A DNA stretch of 64,000 nucleotides from Channa striata (GCA_033026295.1 CM065181.1:10883001-10947000), one strand, 5' to 3'; positions 11,701 through 25,726 are shown, counted from the first letter of the stretch. Numbers and translations are program-made. Notes: generated from the sequence alone by a model not told the origin.

Positions 11701-11906
11701 CATCACTGTTTTCCATTTCCATGTCAGCGTGCGTAGCCCTTATCTTATTCCCAGCTATGCTAAAAACTGAAGAATAATGTGGTACAGCTCAGCTGGGCTC
11801 AGCATGGCTCTCGATTGAGAGAAGAGGGGTATTGTAGTGGTAGACTAACTGGGTTTAATGTTGCCTTTGGGGCTTGTTGCTGTGTCTGTTCCTTTGTTGT
11901 CTGCAG

Positions 11907-12266
11907 GGGAAGCTTAACACTCGGTGTTTGTATTTTTGTATGTGTGCGTGTCAGACACGTCTAGCTGCATTTTCCATCCCAGACAGTGCTGGGGAAGAAA
12001 GGCACAGGAAATACCAAGGGCATTTTACAATAACAGCAGAGCTGCCGGATGCAGAACAGTTTCTAGACATGTGCCGAAAGTTTGTTATGTGCAAGCTAGG
12101 AGAAGTTTCAGGTGTGAATAAATTCCAAGAAGATCAGCCGTGGTTTGCAGTAAAGGTGGATTTTCGTGTAAAGCGACGCACCTTGTGTGAACTGAAGGTG
12201 GAAGCTGACTCACTTCCTGCAGATATCTGCATGCAAACGGATCCATTTCCTGTTGACAAACTGTGA
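11907..12266 (+). pseudogene. Coding-like ORF of unknown origin inside elmo1 intron 1
   Basis: An open frame passes from a possible acceptor (CTGCAG at 11901-11906) to TGA at 12264-12266. Its last ~90 codons look like real protein rather than random translation: mixed composition, no low complexity, mostly purine-starting codons, and segments such as HFTITAELPDAEQFLDMCRK and WFAVKVDFRVKRRTLCEL. I do not recognise the family. An in-frame start inside this interval could be the ATG at 12070; one upstream at 11874 would lie before the acceptor. Another open frame follows at 12263-12448. It could be the last exon of a small nested gene, a lineage-specific exon, a decayed retrocopy or chance; the pseudogene type is a placeholder. 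Confidence 0.25.
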
Positions 12267-15178
12267 AGAGAAAGGTCAGGATGTGTAAGGCTGGAACGCG
12301 CACAAGTGTTTTTCACAACCAGTTACAGGCCAGACCAGTGAAACATGTTGTGCCTGATGATGGTTTCCATCTATGTGGTGAAAAGATGTATGGTGGGATT
12401 GCATCATTCCACAGACATCGTATCCACAGCAATGAAAGCCTGGCCTGAGGAATGCTCTTTACTTGTGTTTTCTTTCCCTCTGTCTCCCAACGCCCCACCC
12501 CACCCCCCGTTCTCTGTTTCCCTCATAAATGTCGGTTACATGCAATTAACCCATAAAAGGCAAAATAGAGTCCTCTGGATAATATGTCCTAATATATAAA
12601 TAGCCTGACTTTAGCCTCATTTCAACTCTCGCTGCTGCCTCTGTTCCACATGTCATACCCCCACCTAGTTTTACTACAACTTGACAATAATAAGGCAGCC
12701 CCACACAAAGCCCCAATGAATGGCTTCACAAGAACCCGTCTGGTCACGCAGATGGGATGAAAGTGTTTTAGCTGTGGCCTCTCACCACACTGCTAGGGTG
12801 GAGGCCAAGCTGGCATCGACGCTGGCTCGTGACTGACCAGGCAGGGAAGGGCTAGGACCCGCCAGTGGGTAAACACAGGCAGGGAAGGGCACAGATATGT
12901 AGCAGATGGTTAAAAAAAGACACCGGGAATAAATAAATGATAGGCAGGCAGAGGAGAGCGGGAGGCTTAGGGGTTAGGAAATTACAGAGTGTGGCCAAAG
13001 ACTGGGCACGGGGCATCTGTCAGGAGAGGGTAGGGCACCGCGGTGAAAAGGCGTGGCACAGATGAAGTAGAGACTGGGTAAAGACTCTCAGCAGGCGGGA
13101 GCAAAAGAACAATACCAAGTATCTGTGAGACAGATACATGGAAAATATTTAGAGAATCATCAACGGCACATTATTCGTAGCAAGCACATGCTCATGTGTT
13201 GTGACTGTGTGCAGTGGTGTGATACTGATGAGTTGTTGGTGAATAACATTGTGCCTCCAACAGAGCAGTAAGTCAGTCAGTCAGACAGTATGGCAGATAG
13301 GCAAAGAGCACCCAGCAGGGAGGAAGACAGTGTTTTCAGGTCCTGAAGCCACCCAAGACATGTGTGCCTGCTGGGGTGTTTTATGTGTGTGTGTGTGGAA
13401 TTAAAGGTTGGTTGATGCACACCCACAGCTGGGGGGAGGCTGTGGGAGGGGACAGAGAGACAGCTGGCAGAGCAAAGGGTGAGCGCAACAAGGAGTGTGT
13501 GTGCGGCAGCCACAGTGACTCTTTTGTTCCCACTCACTTGTGCCAGTCACAGTGAGTAGATGGCTGATCTCTGAAGTGACTGAGTCCTTTCACTGCACCT
13601 AGTCCACATACACAGGGATGTGGTCTGATAGTGGTTTCATATCGGATCTGGTTCCAACTACATGGGTTTGTTAAGTTCTATTGCCACAAATCCATTAACT
13701 AATTTTTCTATCAACTTAGTCTCTGTTGCCTTTTGCTGATGCTACAGACATGGGGAAAAAACTGGAGAATGTGACATTTGCTGCAGAGTACTCAGGTGGG
13801 GAACAGCAAGTCATTTGTTTGAATTATCTTCTGTCTGTTAAGTGTTAACTTAACAAACTTTTGGCCTCTTCCTACCAACAGTATTCTGTGACAAGTTTGC
13901 CTTCAAGTAATATTCAGAAATATAAAGGAAATTCATAAACAATTTTATGTCAAATTAATTTGATTTGCTTGTGCAGCTATTGCATTTATAAAATGCACTA
14001 TTATTTTTTGATACTGTACACACCAAAGTACTAAAAGCTACTACTAATACATAAAAACTATTACAATTCTTTTATTCTGAAGGGGCAGCAACAGGAAATG
14101 TTTGACACTGCAGTTTGACTAGTACACAGACGTGCATAAACAAATCACAGGCATTTTATTTATTATTGAAACTTTTTTATGCATTTATATTAGGATCAAA
14201 ACTAGTGGAACTGGAAGGCAGATATTTGTTATTTAACTAAGCAAGTTTTTAACTGGACCAGACTGCAAGTTAAAACTAACTAGTTTAACAGGAAAATTCC
14301 TTTGTGTAGCAATATTTATACATATAAATAAATAATTAAATTCATTGATACAGTTTGTAAACCCTCATTAAAAAAGTATTAGTTAAAATTGGATTTGGGT
14401 TGTGTAATCAGTATCATCAGTTGCGGTCTCAGTTTGCACCCCATGTACATATACGGTAAAATAAGAATACACAGACCTGAGCAAAAGACCCTAGTTAGAG
14501 AACTGTTAACAATGGAACGAGGTGAGGGGCGTCATATGAAGAGCAAAAGTGACAGAGGGCAGGGTCAGTAAATGTCACACAGCAGCAGCGAGCACATTGT
14601 CCGGGGTTCAGGTTTGAACGGTGATTAGTTTCTGTCAGTCAGTCGTGCTGCTCTGGTGTTTGCTACTTAAATCACAAGTAAAATGGCCAATTGTGTTGTT
14701 AAAATGTTTTATAAAAAGCTATAATCTTAACACAATAAACAGTCAGCGTAGACAGGACTGGTAGGAGATTTGGGAAGATTAAGACATAAGTGAATTGAAA
14801 ACTGGATTCAGTAAAACTTTATTGATCCCCATCCTCATCTATATCACAGAGAGCTGTTGATGGCAGCTGGAGATTTCCATAACCATCTCCCATAGAGCGC
14901 TTATTACGCTGGTGATGATAGTCATCAGTGCTAACGTAATTGCAGCACCAGCAACATTTGAAGCCTGTTCACTATATGCTTCGGTAATGAGTGTTGTAGA
15001 GGGCACGTGTTCTCTCCTGAGTTACATTTTAATAAGGGCAGGAATTTCTCCTCTGCTGGAGGAGAGGAGCGCTGTTCCTGTGCAGCTTCTGAAGGAAAAC
15101 CATGCTTCTGAACGTGCTGAGTTTTTCAAGGTGCGAGGTCACTCGAGACAGCTTATTCCACCCTGCTTTTATTAAACC

Positions 15179-15182
<4 letters not shown>

Positions 15183-15215
<33 letters not shown>
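15183..15215. repeat. (GT)16 microsatellite
   Basis: Perfect TG/GT dinucleotide tract in intron 1. Confidence 0.95.
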
Positions 15216-15216
<1 letters not shown>

Positions 15217-18200
15217 CACAAAGGCCTTTATATTTCCCAGCATGTCAATTTTCACTCCTCTGAATGCCAGAAGCCCTCAGATAACAGACCCATGGATGGA
15301 GGATGTGCTCTATAGCTTATTCGTCCCTACTATTAAAAAGTGCCGTTTTATGTCTTTGAAAGCTCTACACTGGAGCGTCCACTCTCCCACCTTCTATTTA
15401 GCCGTCCAATGATTTCTTTTTTCGGTGGGTTCAATAAGCCTTTTCAGTGCCTGACTTCTGCCTCCGACTATCTGAACCATTTAGTTCAAGTAGGACAAGT
15501 AAAAATAGCCACAAATCAATCCCGAATGTTCTCGGGCTCTTCACACATATCTCGATCTAGGCTAGCACAACCCAACAGGGGATAGAGTGACACGGCATGA
15601 CTAGCAGACGGACACTCCTAGAGGACGGCGTGTTCATTAAAAACCGAACTGGTGACTGCGATTCAGGCCTTGACACACTTTAAAAGCCATTAAAGAGGCA
15701 GCGTGGATTATGGTTTGTTGAGTTATGATGAGGATATGACCTTTTGGTTATTACACGCTCTGGTGGAGACGGTAATCCTTTGAGCTATTGAATTTAGCTA
15801 AGTGGAGACCATGTTGCCATTAAGGGATGTATATGACATGTACAAGACTGCAGCAGCCGTTCACGGCAGACCAAATCCTCAGAAGCACAGAAATGTCACC
15901 GAGTGTAAAGTCTTGTGTGATTCAGCAAGAGAGATGGCAAAATAAAAAGGGAATAATGTGCAGTCATCTGGAGGCCAGCAAAGAGCAATTATTCATCTTC
16001 ACATTGCATTTATGGAGCGTACATTCATACCATTGTTTTACTTCCAATTTTTCACACAAGTCGCCCTGTAAAACACTTTGGATTTGAGAGCGTTCTGGTT
16101 TAAAAAGGTTGAAATGGAGGCAGTCTGGCTCCCGCTCAGTCAGTGTGACCTGCAGTATCACCTCTCTCACCTCTTAGATCAGCTCATTTCAGCCGTCAGA
16201 GCTTAAAGTTGAGCCTCGTACTGACCTGGGTCCTCATATCAGTGTTCCTGCAGCTCTAGTATTACATTTCTCTTTCATTTTTTTTATGTCAATGTCTTTA
16301 TGGAGTTTCATTCTCACATGAAAGTGCAGAGTTTTCAGGAAGCAGCGGGGAGCCTCCACTGCACCAAAACAAGCACTTCTAATGTCTCCTTAGTTATGTT
16401 AGCAAAAGTGTGAGAATGAGTGTAGACAGTGTTCAGAAAACTAAAAACCGAAAAACCAAAAGTCAAATCAACTAGAATCAAAGAAAACGTGCTTGTTATT
16501 TTTTTTTTAGGAAGCAGAAACGCATGTATGCAGCCTCACTGCATCACAAATAAATAAGTCATGTTGAACTTTTTGATTCAGAGATAATGATGATATTAAA
16601 AACCTTTGCAAGCAAAGCTTTGGCCAATTTGAAAAACAATGTGTACGTGTGCAGTCATCTTACCTCAAACTAATCGGATGTAATCGTCACAGTGACAACA
16701 TCTCCGAGAATCGTGACAGACCAACTGTAGTTTTTCTCACACTACACTCACACACTGCTGCAGCGTGTGTGTGTAGCAGTAATGTTTTAAAGAAATCAGT
16801 GATCATGTCATGTTTTTCTTTTTAAAAGCCCATATTCCTGTTTAGAGTTTACACAAATCTGTTTGTAGGTCAGTTACAGACATTTTACGTTACAGAAACC
16901 ATTTGACACTAGAAGTCTGTTCTCACAATATTTTTGCTCAAAGGTTAAAGTTTGTATGTGCTCACTTAGTTACATCAACTTATTTGGATTCCAGTTGTGG
17001 CCCGATATGCCAAAAATGTGAATTTTAAAATCCCCAGTGCACACATACGGGGATGTTTTGTAAATGGGTTAGTTTCAGTTTTTGTTATTTTTTTCTTTTG
17101 GAAAAAACATAGACGCACATTTTTTATTCCAAGGAGAGTGTTTTAAAGCATGTCTGCTATGGAATGATGATGCATATTTCTCAGCAAGCATCAGTGGGGG
17201 CTGGAACATCAAATGTGGCTACTCAAGTTGCATGTTTCCACACACTAAATTACACAAAAATATTTTTTTATTCAAATAAGCCTTTTTGTTTTTGACCTTG
17301 GTTTCTTTCTGAATCGCAACTGAATCACAGCACTAAGAATTACATTGTCTGTAAGTGACTTGCTTTGCGTTCATTTTGAGAAGACGTTGTATACCGTGAC
17401 GAGTGAAGCCAGAAACTCGCCATATGTTAACATCTCCTGCGATGCTGACCATGCTCTTGAGCAGAAAAGTTCTTTTTATTGTCTAAAATGAGTGAAACTA
17501 AGCCTTTCAGCTTCGGTATTGTTCTTGCATAATCCCCACTGCTCTATTCTGGGACTTCCACACAGCTCTTGCATGGTCGGCAGAGTGCACTGCTTGTGTG
17601 TATGTGTGAGAGTGTGTGTTGCAAGTAACTTCCCATAGCACCTGCCATTTGGTTTCCAATCAGCACGAACTAACACAAAGCTGAACTAACTGTATCTTCC
17701 TCATGAACAGCGATAATCCCGTTACGGGTTGGAAGATCCCTCAAGAGCTGTATTCACTTAGCTGGGAAGTGATAACAACTGTCTGTTTTATGAATGAAGC
17801 CCCACAAAGGAGAATATAAAAGCACTTTCACACCTGCTGTCTTTCACTTGCATATGTCGTGTGGTTGTGTTCCTAATTTTTGCATAATAATCTTTTGTCT
17901 AGTACACTTTCATGCCGTCTCAAGTGTAATTTTTGCACTTTGAGGGTTTTCATAGTTTTGTTTATTAATAACTTCTGAAATACACTTGAGTTTGACCCAG
18001 CTGACCCACATGGTAGGTGCATGGAGTGTAATGAGTGTTGGCAGCATTTCCAAAAGTTTCATTTTTTAAATTGATTCCCTTAGGATTGAGAGGAAAGCAA
18101 TTTGACTTTTGTCAGGACTTATTCCTGTTTCTGTGGCAGAGTTTGTAGGAGCTATACTGGCAGGCGTGTGCTGGATAAAACCTGCCTATTTCGATGCACT

Positions 18201-18423
18201 GATGGAGAAGGGTTATTGATTTGTCCTGCTGTAACACGGTTTCATTAGTTACACAATGTCAAAAAAAAGGAGCTAGTCATGCCTAACGTAAGCTGCGTTT
18301 TTCAGTGGGGCCCCGGCTTCATAACCTGAACGGTGTCAGAGTTTTTATACACACAAGGCAGTTTATATTTATGTGGTTGTTTGACTTGCCTGAATTGCAC
18401 CCACTTGGAATGAGAGGGTGTAT

Positions 18424-18457
18424 GTGTGTGTGTGTGTTTGTGTGTGTGTGAGAGAGA
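18424..18457. repeat. Interrupted (GT)n followed by (GA)n
   Basis: GT tract with a single TTTG interruption, running into a short GA stretch. Confidence 0.9.
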
Positions 18458-18605
18458 AAAGTGCTCAGATGTGTTTGCTGCTCTGCTAGAGTAGTCAAGG
18501 TCACATTATGATGGAGGCGTTTTTCTGCTTGTGAATGAAGAATGCCGTGCTGGTTCCTACTGATGCTACGATGCCTCCTCCGACACACACACATGCGCAT
18601 AGCCA

Positions 18606-18626
18606 GACACACACACACACACACAC
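18606..18626. repeat. (CA)n microsatellite
   Basis: CA tract about 150 bases from the preceding GT tract and in the opposite sense. Confidence 0.9.
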
Positions 18627-19285
18627 GTACGTATATAGTTAGACAATGGGACTATAGGCCTGTTTCCATGACTTCTGCCTCTGACCAACCAGAAAGCACC
18701 ATCCATCCCCGCCTCAGTCATGTGACCTGACAGGGTTTTTGTGTGGTCTCTACCCCTCCATACATACCGGCACACATTCACACAGACAGGGCTCCAGTGG
18801 AGTTTTTTCAGGTTGATTTGTTCCTTGAAATGTTGCCTAAGAGGCTCCCGTCATTGTTTTGTGCAGTGATCAGTCACCGGGAAGCTCTGGTCCAACCTTT
18901 CTCTGTCCTGCCCCCGACTCTTTGCTGCTTTTGAAGAATTCCACTTTGATGTCTCTCTATATAGCAAACTGTTGTCTCTTTGGAAACAAGGCACGCTTTT
19001 GTTGAATTCCTTTGACTCTTTTGAGTTCATTCGAGTTTTTAGCACTCATTTCATGAAATCAAAAGGGACTTCAGCTTTTGATGACACAGAAGGGAAACCT
19101 CAAGATCCTACCGAGGGAAAAATTATTTTCTTTTCTTCTTATCGCTATATATTTTTTTTCATTTCCCATATGGCAATATCAAGAGAGACTTTTAGAGTTC
19201 AAAAATGAAATATATAAATACACAGTATTTCTATATGCCTATTACTTAGGCAACAGTACAAATAGGATAAGTGAATGATCTAAGA

Positions 19286-19360
19286 TTTACATTTAGGCAT
19301 TTGGCAGACGCTTTTATCCAAAGCGACTTACAAGTGAGGAACAAACAAGCAATAAAATCT
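19286..19360. mobile_element. V-SINE-like 3' tail fragment
   Basis: The segment carries TTTGGCAGACGCTTTTATCC (19310-19319 region) followed by AAAGCGACTTACAAGTGAGG. This is the well-known conserved 3' tail shared by fish V-SINE elements such as the DANA/HE1 type and their partner LINEs. Only the tail is recognisable; no tRNA-like head was seen. It is a good marker of fish DNA. Confidence 0.75.
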
Positions 19361-21229
19361 AAGTTTAGATTTGAAGAATAATCATAGTCTAGAGTTTTGA
19401 TCGCTTCATCAGCTGAGAACTGTAAATAATTTTTGAACTTTTGAATTCTTGGAATGAGCCTTAACTAAATATTAAATGTGAAAGACGCATTTCTGCTTTC
19501 TTCATATGTCAGTCTGTTAAGTAAAAGGCTACAGGGAGCAACAAATCCTAAAGGTGGTGATTGGTGGCAACTGGGGTCCTAAAAAATCTGCAAAGCTTGT
19601 TCCGTTCAGACTCGAAATCAGGAGCCACCAGGACTAGTAAATCAGCCTAGTTTAACATAAAGTCACTGGGATAAACTGGGAACCAGCCTGGTTCGCTCAA
19701 TCTAAAAGTAAAATCACCTAATAGCACACATAACCGCTTCCATTTTTTTTGTGATGTGATGTTTTTCAATGGAAAAATCTCACACATGAAAGAAGAAGTT
19801 GTGGTTTTGTGATGGTCATCAGACAGAATAAGCCATGGCCTGGTGCAGTGACTTCATTGCATAATTAAATAAAGGTTATATTGTGTTAACAGGCTTTATG
19901 TCCTGGTAGCCAGATTTTGTTATGTGTGGGCGGAACCAGGCCAGCTGTTTCCTTTATCTCGAGTCTTTATGCTAAGCTAACTAACTGCTAATTGTCCTGT
20001 TGGGTGGGGGGTTGGCTGCCATTCTATCCCAGGGGCCTGGATTTGATTTCTTTTACTTTTTGTTACATGTTTTGACAAAACGCCTGAAGGAAAAAAATCC
20101 CTTGACAAAATTTCACAAAACATGAAACAATTTTTGCATGTGATGTAAAATGTATCTGCATATAATTTATCATCCATAAAAAGTTAGTGCAGCTGCAAGT
20201 CTAATTATTATTATTTCTCAGTTGAAGAACACAATAGGTACTACCAACCTCAGGCAATTTGAAAAAAGATTTCTTTTAATTATTCATATGAAAGATTCAT
20301 AGATAACACAGAAACAGTCCTTCAGATTTGGTGTAAATCTGTGGTCCTCATAAAATCCAGATTTCTGACCAGATTGCTGGAACTAACAGATAGTTCTGCA
20401 CTCAGCTAACAGACTGGTTTGTTTTTTGAGGTAATGAACATTTTCCACTCATTTACTTTTTTTATTTGTGCAGTTTGGGCTGCAAGTAAATGAGATAAAA
20501 ACAAACTTTTTTCTCCCGGTCATTGTCTGCCCTGTTGCTGTGCCTGCATCAGTGTTGGTCAGAAACTCGTCTGTTCCTGATTCCATTCTGTTTCTTTAAA
20601 TGTCTTAATGGTCCAGCTATGTAAGTTGATTACGGCAAAGACCCCCTGGTCCTGAAGCCACAGCACCCACTGCAGAGTCTTCTGGGAATGCTCATAACAT
20701 AGCAGACATTTTATCTCCCTGACCCACATCTCTCTACATGGCAAAACTGGGGTAATTTTAGAAACCACTGTTATTAACCTCAGAATGAAATCTTCAGTCT
20801 GTAAAAAAAAGAATGGATGTGCCATGGAGCGTACAGGACTTGTGATGGTGCAATATCTTTCATACTAAGTCTAAATGTGTCTTTATAGGAATTGTAAGGC
20901 TCAGCACCATAATAAATACTGAAGTCTGTTTGCATGCACACACTAAGGCCCATTGATTGTTCCAGAACCTCACAATTCCCGCAACGTTAGTGTTTCCTGC
21001 TGCTGCAGGAAAACCCAAGTATGGATCGACTTTTGAAGCCAACATCAGAGCAGACAGTATTTCCTTAACTCACTCCTGCTGTATCTGTCTGTTTGGAAGA
21101 AATGCGCTGTGGGGAGTGGGTGTTTGACCTGGATGGGCTGTTTCCAGCAGGGCTGAGAAGCCTGAGAGCAGAAGGTCACACTGTCAGTAACTCCCTAAAG
21201 CCTGTGGGCTCCCTTACACTTGTGTTCGT

Positions 21230-21232
<3 letters not shown>

Positions 21233-21266
<34 letters not shown>
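21233..21266. repeat. (CA)17 microsatellite
   Basis: Perfect 34-base CA tract in intron 1. Confidence 0.95.
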
Positions 21267-21267
<1 letters not shown>

Positions 21268-24200
21268 CACACTCTTCCTAACTGGCAGTGAAAAGGCTGG
21301 CAGGGTAAACACCTAATTGTGCTCCTCTTTTCTGTTTTTAAGCTCTCGCTGCCGACCTTGATGCTGACTGATATTGAGTTATGTAATGGGGGAGGATGGT
21401 GTGTTATTTTTAAATCTAAAGAGAAAAGAGATGTGTTTGAACAGGGCACGTAGCCTATTGTGTTTCAGTTAGCGAGGCAATGTAGGAAAAAAACATCTGT
21501 ATTAGTCACCTTATATAACACTCTTGAATAGAAACGCTGTATCCGCAGAGGATTAAAATATATACACCAGGGTATTTTAATGGTACAGGTAATGTTTCAT
21601 AAGCACTTAAATATCCCAAAATATCATCACATTGATCAGATACCTGGCAATGAAGCATAGGTATTGAACAATGTGTCAGCGTGTTTGGCCTCTCACTTCT
21701 CAGAATTTTGTAGCTCAGCCGTTGGTTGCAACAGTCGTAATGTTGATGAGATAATTAGAGTTGAAATGCCAAATATTTCATTAGTATTTACTAAATTGCT
21801 GACCAGGCTGGAATGGTCACTTTATCCACTTGTCACGTTGCAAAAGTTTTTGGTTTTTTTTGTTTTCTTTTTTTATACACATGATTGAGGAGGTTTTGTG
21901 TAACGATGCTCGTCCTTCTGCTGCTTCACTGTGCATAGACTGTCTACTGGTTGGCTTCGGATCGACAAAACAAAAGCATTAAAACACCCAAAGTTTGAGA
22001 AAAGCAATGAGCTAAACTAGACTCTAATTACACAAGCACAGTCAGTGCATGAGTAAGTGTTTTGCCACCTCTCCGCCGCCGCGTACACACTGGCTTTATC
22101 CGTTTCCCACTGAACCTGTGTTGTGTAAAACTGCTGTGAGACGAGCACAGAGTCAGCAGCACATTAGCCCCTCTGCTCTCATTCCAATTATAATTATTAT
22201 AAACTATCGCAGAGGATAATAAGAGGATACTCGCACAACCCAGGGGCAGTGAGACCCAACGAAGAGTGTAACTCTACTTGACATTTTATGCGGTGAGACA
22301 CACCAAGGAGTGTTTGGTCCAATTAAGTAGCTGCTGTAGCTTGCAGGTTGTGTCCCTATTAACTTTGTCTCGTCGCCGCAGGCTGCGGCTGTTTACTACA
22401 AATAAAAAAGGTCTGATTTAGACTTTATTTTACTCTATTTGTAGGGCTTCTGTTTACAGTAGGCTTACAGTATGCTTTGCTGGTTTGCAGACCAGCATAT
22501 TTGTACGTGGAGGAGATTTCATAATGAGAATCGTGATTCTAATAAGATCCAATTCAGCGGAGATCATCTGTCCAGTTGGGATGTTCTGCTGTGGTTGCAT
22601 ATGGTCCATTATAATTTTATTACAGATCGTCTTATCTTCATTAGACTCCCTCATCAGATTCTAACAAGCAGGAATCGTGCATCTCCCCCACTGTTGTATT
22701 CACTGTGAGAATAATGGGACTCTGTACCTCTGCAGGCGAAGAGCTTATGTTCAGCTATTTGAGTAAAGCACATTTTAGCTTAGCAGCCAGCCACAGGCGG
22801 GTTTATCAACCAGGCAAAAACGGAAAGTTAATTGGGAGGGAATTGGGGGACAGGATGTAGTGTGGTTGTACAGTTTTATTAAGTTGGTGTTTTACAGGAT
22901 GATGTGCATCGTATGTCACATAGGTATGTGAAAATGTAAGATCCATGGATCATAAGCTAGAGTTTGATGATAAGTGAGGCAGGTTGGTCCACTTCAAGTG
23001 TAATAAACTTGGGTGTAGTTTTGAATTATAGATCATCCCCTGAGGTGTCGTGGAATTATATTTGCCAACAACCTCCTCTGCAAGCAAAGTGTGGGGATGA
23101 GCAAGTTTATGTTGTTAGAAAAAAGTCTTTGAAGAGAAATATGTTGATCCAGCACTAGACATTATTCAGAAATTAGCAGTTTTACAGAGACGCTCATTAC
23201 CTGAATGAATGATAATGAATTTGTCTGATCGTATTGTAAACAGTGATGAATAAACTCCGTAATGTATTATTTATATTATTGTTAATATTCATATTTCCTG
23301 GTAAATAAAACAGTTGCCATCAAATCACTGCAAAACCACCATGCAATAATCCCTGTTTTGCCAGTCAGTAACATCTGCTTTTTAGAAAATGTAATACTTC
23401 ATGTTTGCTAACAGTAATTGTGTCTACATTTTTTTTCTTTCAAACACTGCTTCAACACAACCTGCCTTGCATACTAAGTCTGAATAGCTTCTGATTGGAA
23501 CAACAAACAGCCGGGAAACACAGTTATGTCTTACAGGAACATCAGTCTGAACAATCTGCTATTCTTGGATCAACAAAAAGATTTTTTTTTCTAAATCACA
23601 AGCATTTTTGTGCTGCTGATGGATTTTATAAAACTAAAAAAAGGACGAACTTGTCAACATGGCAGCAGGTCATGATTACAAACAACTTCTCAGTATCTTC
23701 AGTATAACCCGCTCATCACATAGGCTCTTAACAGTTGGCAGCATGTTAACGCAGAACAGCAGCTCATTTGGTAACATGTATTGTCATGAATAATTTGTTT
23801 TGTTTTTTTTCCTTTTTAAAGGAATAAAGCTTGTTGGATATAAGTTAATTTGTGTTTGGGCATGTTGCCTCTCCCCATCCCGGGAGCGAATGGAGGGCAT
23901 AACAATAAAAAAAAAAAAACCTCAGAACGTCTCAAAAACTAACAGAACATAATTGACTTATCTTCTGTGCATCTATATGCTCACTAAGCTCCAAATATTG
24001 ATGTTTCCACCAGTGTAGCTGGTGGTAGTGAGGGCAGAAAGGCCTTCACTTGGGGGAATTTTGAAGGTTTGACAGACATGCTGCCGCGTCCTTGACGGGT
24101 TAGTCAGGCTGAAGGAGAGTCTGTGGATTCACAGGCGAGCTGAGTTTGGATGGATTATTAAAGCTTAGTCCCCATGTTTACACGGTAAGTTTGAGTCAGT

Positions 24201-24490
24201 GATCAGACAGACAGAGGTCCTCCAAAGTTTTTCACTTCCCCAGGTCTCCATGGTATTTAGGTTTGGGTTCAAAAAAATGACTAACCACATGAAGTTTCCT
24301 CTTTGGCACAAGACAGACGTCAATAGGATGTGATGTGTTTCTAACCTTGTTTTGGTTTTGCTTGTGTTGATGTGTTTTGCTGCTTAGATACTTGTCCTAC
24401 TGAGACTGTAGGCGTTTGAGCCAAATCTGAAAGTCCTGGATGTTCATGAGGCTCATACCGACCTCAGCCTGGGTGGAGCCACCAACAACC

Positions 24491-24523
24491 TTTTTTTTTT
24501 GTGTGTGTGTGTGTGTGTGTGTG
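24491..24523. repeat. T10 plus (GT)n tract
   Basis: Ten T residues followed directly by 23 bases of GT repeat. Confidence 0.95.
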
Positions 24524-25545
24524 AGACAGCTGCGCAGATGGTCAGACCTCTCAGTCTGAAATTAAGATGTCAGCTCCCTGCTCAAACAGGAAATGTTTCT
24601 TTTGGTAATGTCGCCTCTTTTTTGACGGCGTAAACCATCTGAATCACTTCATCAGTACTTGTTGTACACTGGTCGGATTGTATTGCGTCACCGGGGGAGG
24701 TGGAAATGAAAGCGTGAGCTGTGGTGGTGGTAATCACCAATTTTTTGTCTCTTTAAACCACAGTGTCAAAGCATTGAGTTCTGATCCGTGCACAGCATTT
24801 ACTTTGTGTTGCTTGCTCACTTTAGTATGCTGCATGTCTCATTGGTTCAGTTTTCTGCTTTGACAAGTGTGGCACACTAAATTAAACTTTAGTAGAATTA
24901 CTGGTAAATTATTAAATGCATCCATTTGCTTTCCTCTGCTGAGAGTTAGATGAAAACACTGATTTGATTTAATTTATGGCTTCAGACAGCAGTTGGTTTC
25001 CTTTGGTTGAATGAACTTTGGAAACAGGTAGTCAAGCTTTGCCGAGGCAAAAGATGAAGTTTAAAGATAACATATTTGTGTTTTATGATTGGTGTTGGAC
25101 GTTTTCTTGTCCACATGCAGTAACTTACTGGAGCAACTTGTCATTTTCAGTGATAAACTGGCAGAAGCAAACACTAAAATATTAATATTAATTTATCTAG
25201 GCAGCTCATTTAAGTGTGTTTTTTTAGTAATTTACAGCGACACTTGGGAAATATCTTTTCACTTTCTAAACCTTTAAATCTCAACTTTAAAGCCCAGCAC
25301 CCTCTCCCTAACTGCTGACACCGTGTCTTTGAATTTTGCCGCTTTTTTTCAGACCTGTTTCCTCTTCTCTTGACAAACGCCTACTTCCTCTTTCTGTCTC
25401 ACTCGACTCTCTTGGTCGCTCTTTTGCCTGAGGCGAAGCTGTGCACAAACTGTTGTGAAGTCTTTGCCCATGGCTTATGATGCTAAAGGCAATTTCCTTG
25501 CAGGCAGATACTCAGACTAAACAGACTTTCTCTGTCTTCTTTCAG

Positions 25546-25615
25546 CAGTTGTTTGCACAAGAAGCACGTTGATTTGGACCAAAACACAAGGCCCACTGGG
25601 TGTCAAGTTTTCCGG
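25546..25615 (+). other. Candidate noncoding exon A (alternative 5' exon or ncRNA)
   Basis: A 70-base segment lies between a strong acceptor (pyrimidine tract ending TTCTTTCAG at 25545) and a consensus donor (CCGG|GTGAGT at 25616). One frame is open across it, but that frame stops 11 codons into the next candidate exon. It therefore looks like a 5' UTR exon of elmo1 or part of a noncoding transcript. Confidence 0.3.
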
Positions 25616-25726
25616 GTGAGTCCTCACGTCTTCATAGTGTTTTTCTACTCTTTCTACATGCTACACAGGATGCAGTAGGCCTCAGGGTGTGGCTCACTGA
25701 GCACTCCTGCCTTCTTTCCTCTTCAG

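Larger units (their letters stand above)
5155..11906 (+). other. elmo1: elmo1 intron 1, first part
   Basis: Intronic sequence if exon 1 is at 5154. It begins with a dense cluster of microsatellites (5162-5760). From about 5870 onward no exon, RNA gene or clear mobile element was recognised. Overlapping open frames on both strands at 6447-6947 are longer than usual for intron but show no recognisable motif. Confidence 0.45.
12267..19285 (+). other. elmo1: elmo1 intron 1, second part
   Basis: Noncoding sequence. It holds a 15-base direct repeat (12838-12852 and 12876-12890), a 33-base GT tract (15183-15215), an interrupted GT tract (18424-18457) and a CA tract (18606-18626). No recognisable exon was found. 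Confidence 0.45.
19361..25545 (+). other. elmo1: elmo1 intron 1, third part
   Basis: Noncoding sequence with a CA tract (21233-21266) and a T10-(GT)n tract (24491-24523). No recognisable exon or RNA gene was found. Confidence 0.45.

Noticed and set aside
23904..23925. Poly(A) run as a possible retrocopy tail
   Set aside because: No cDNA-like sequence upstream and no target-site duplication seen.
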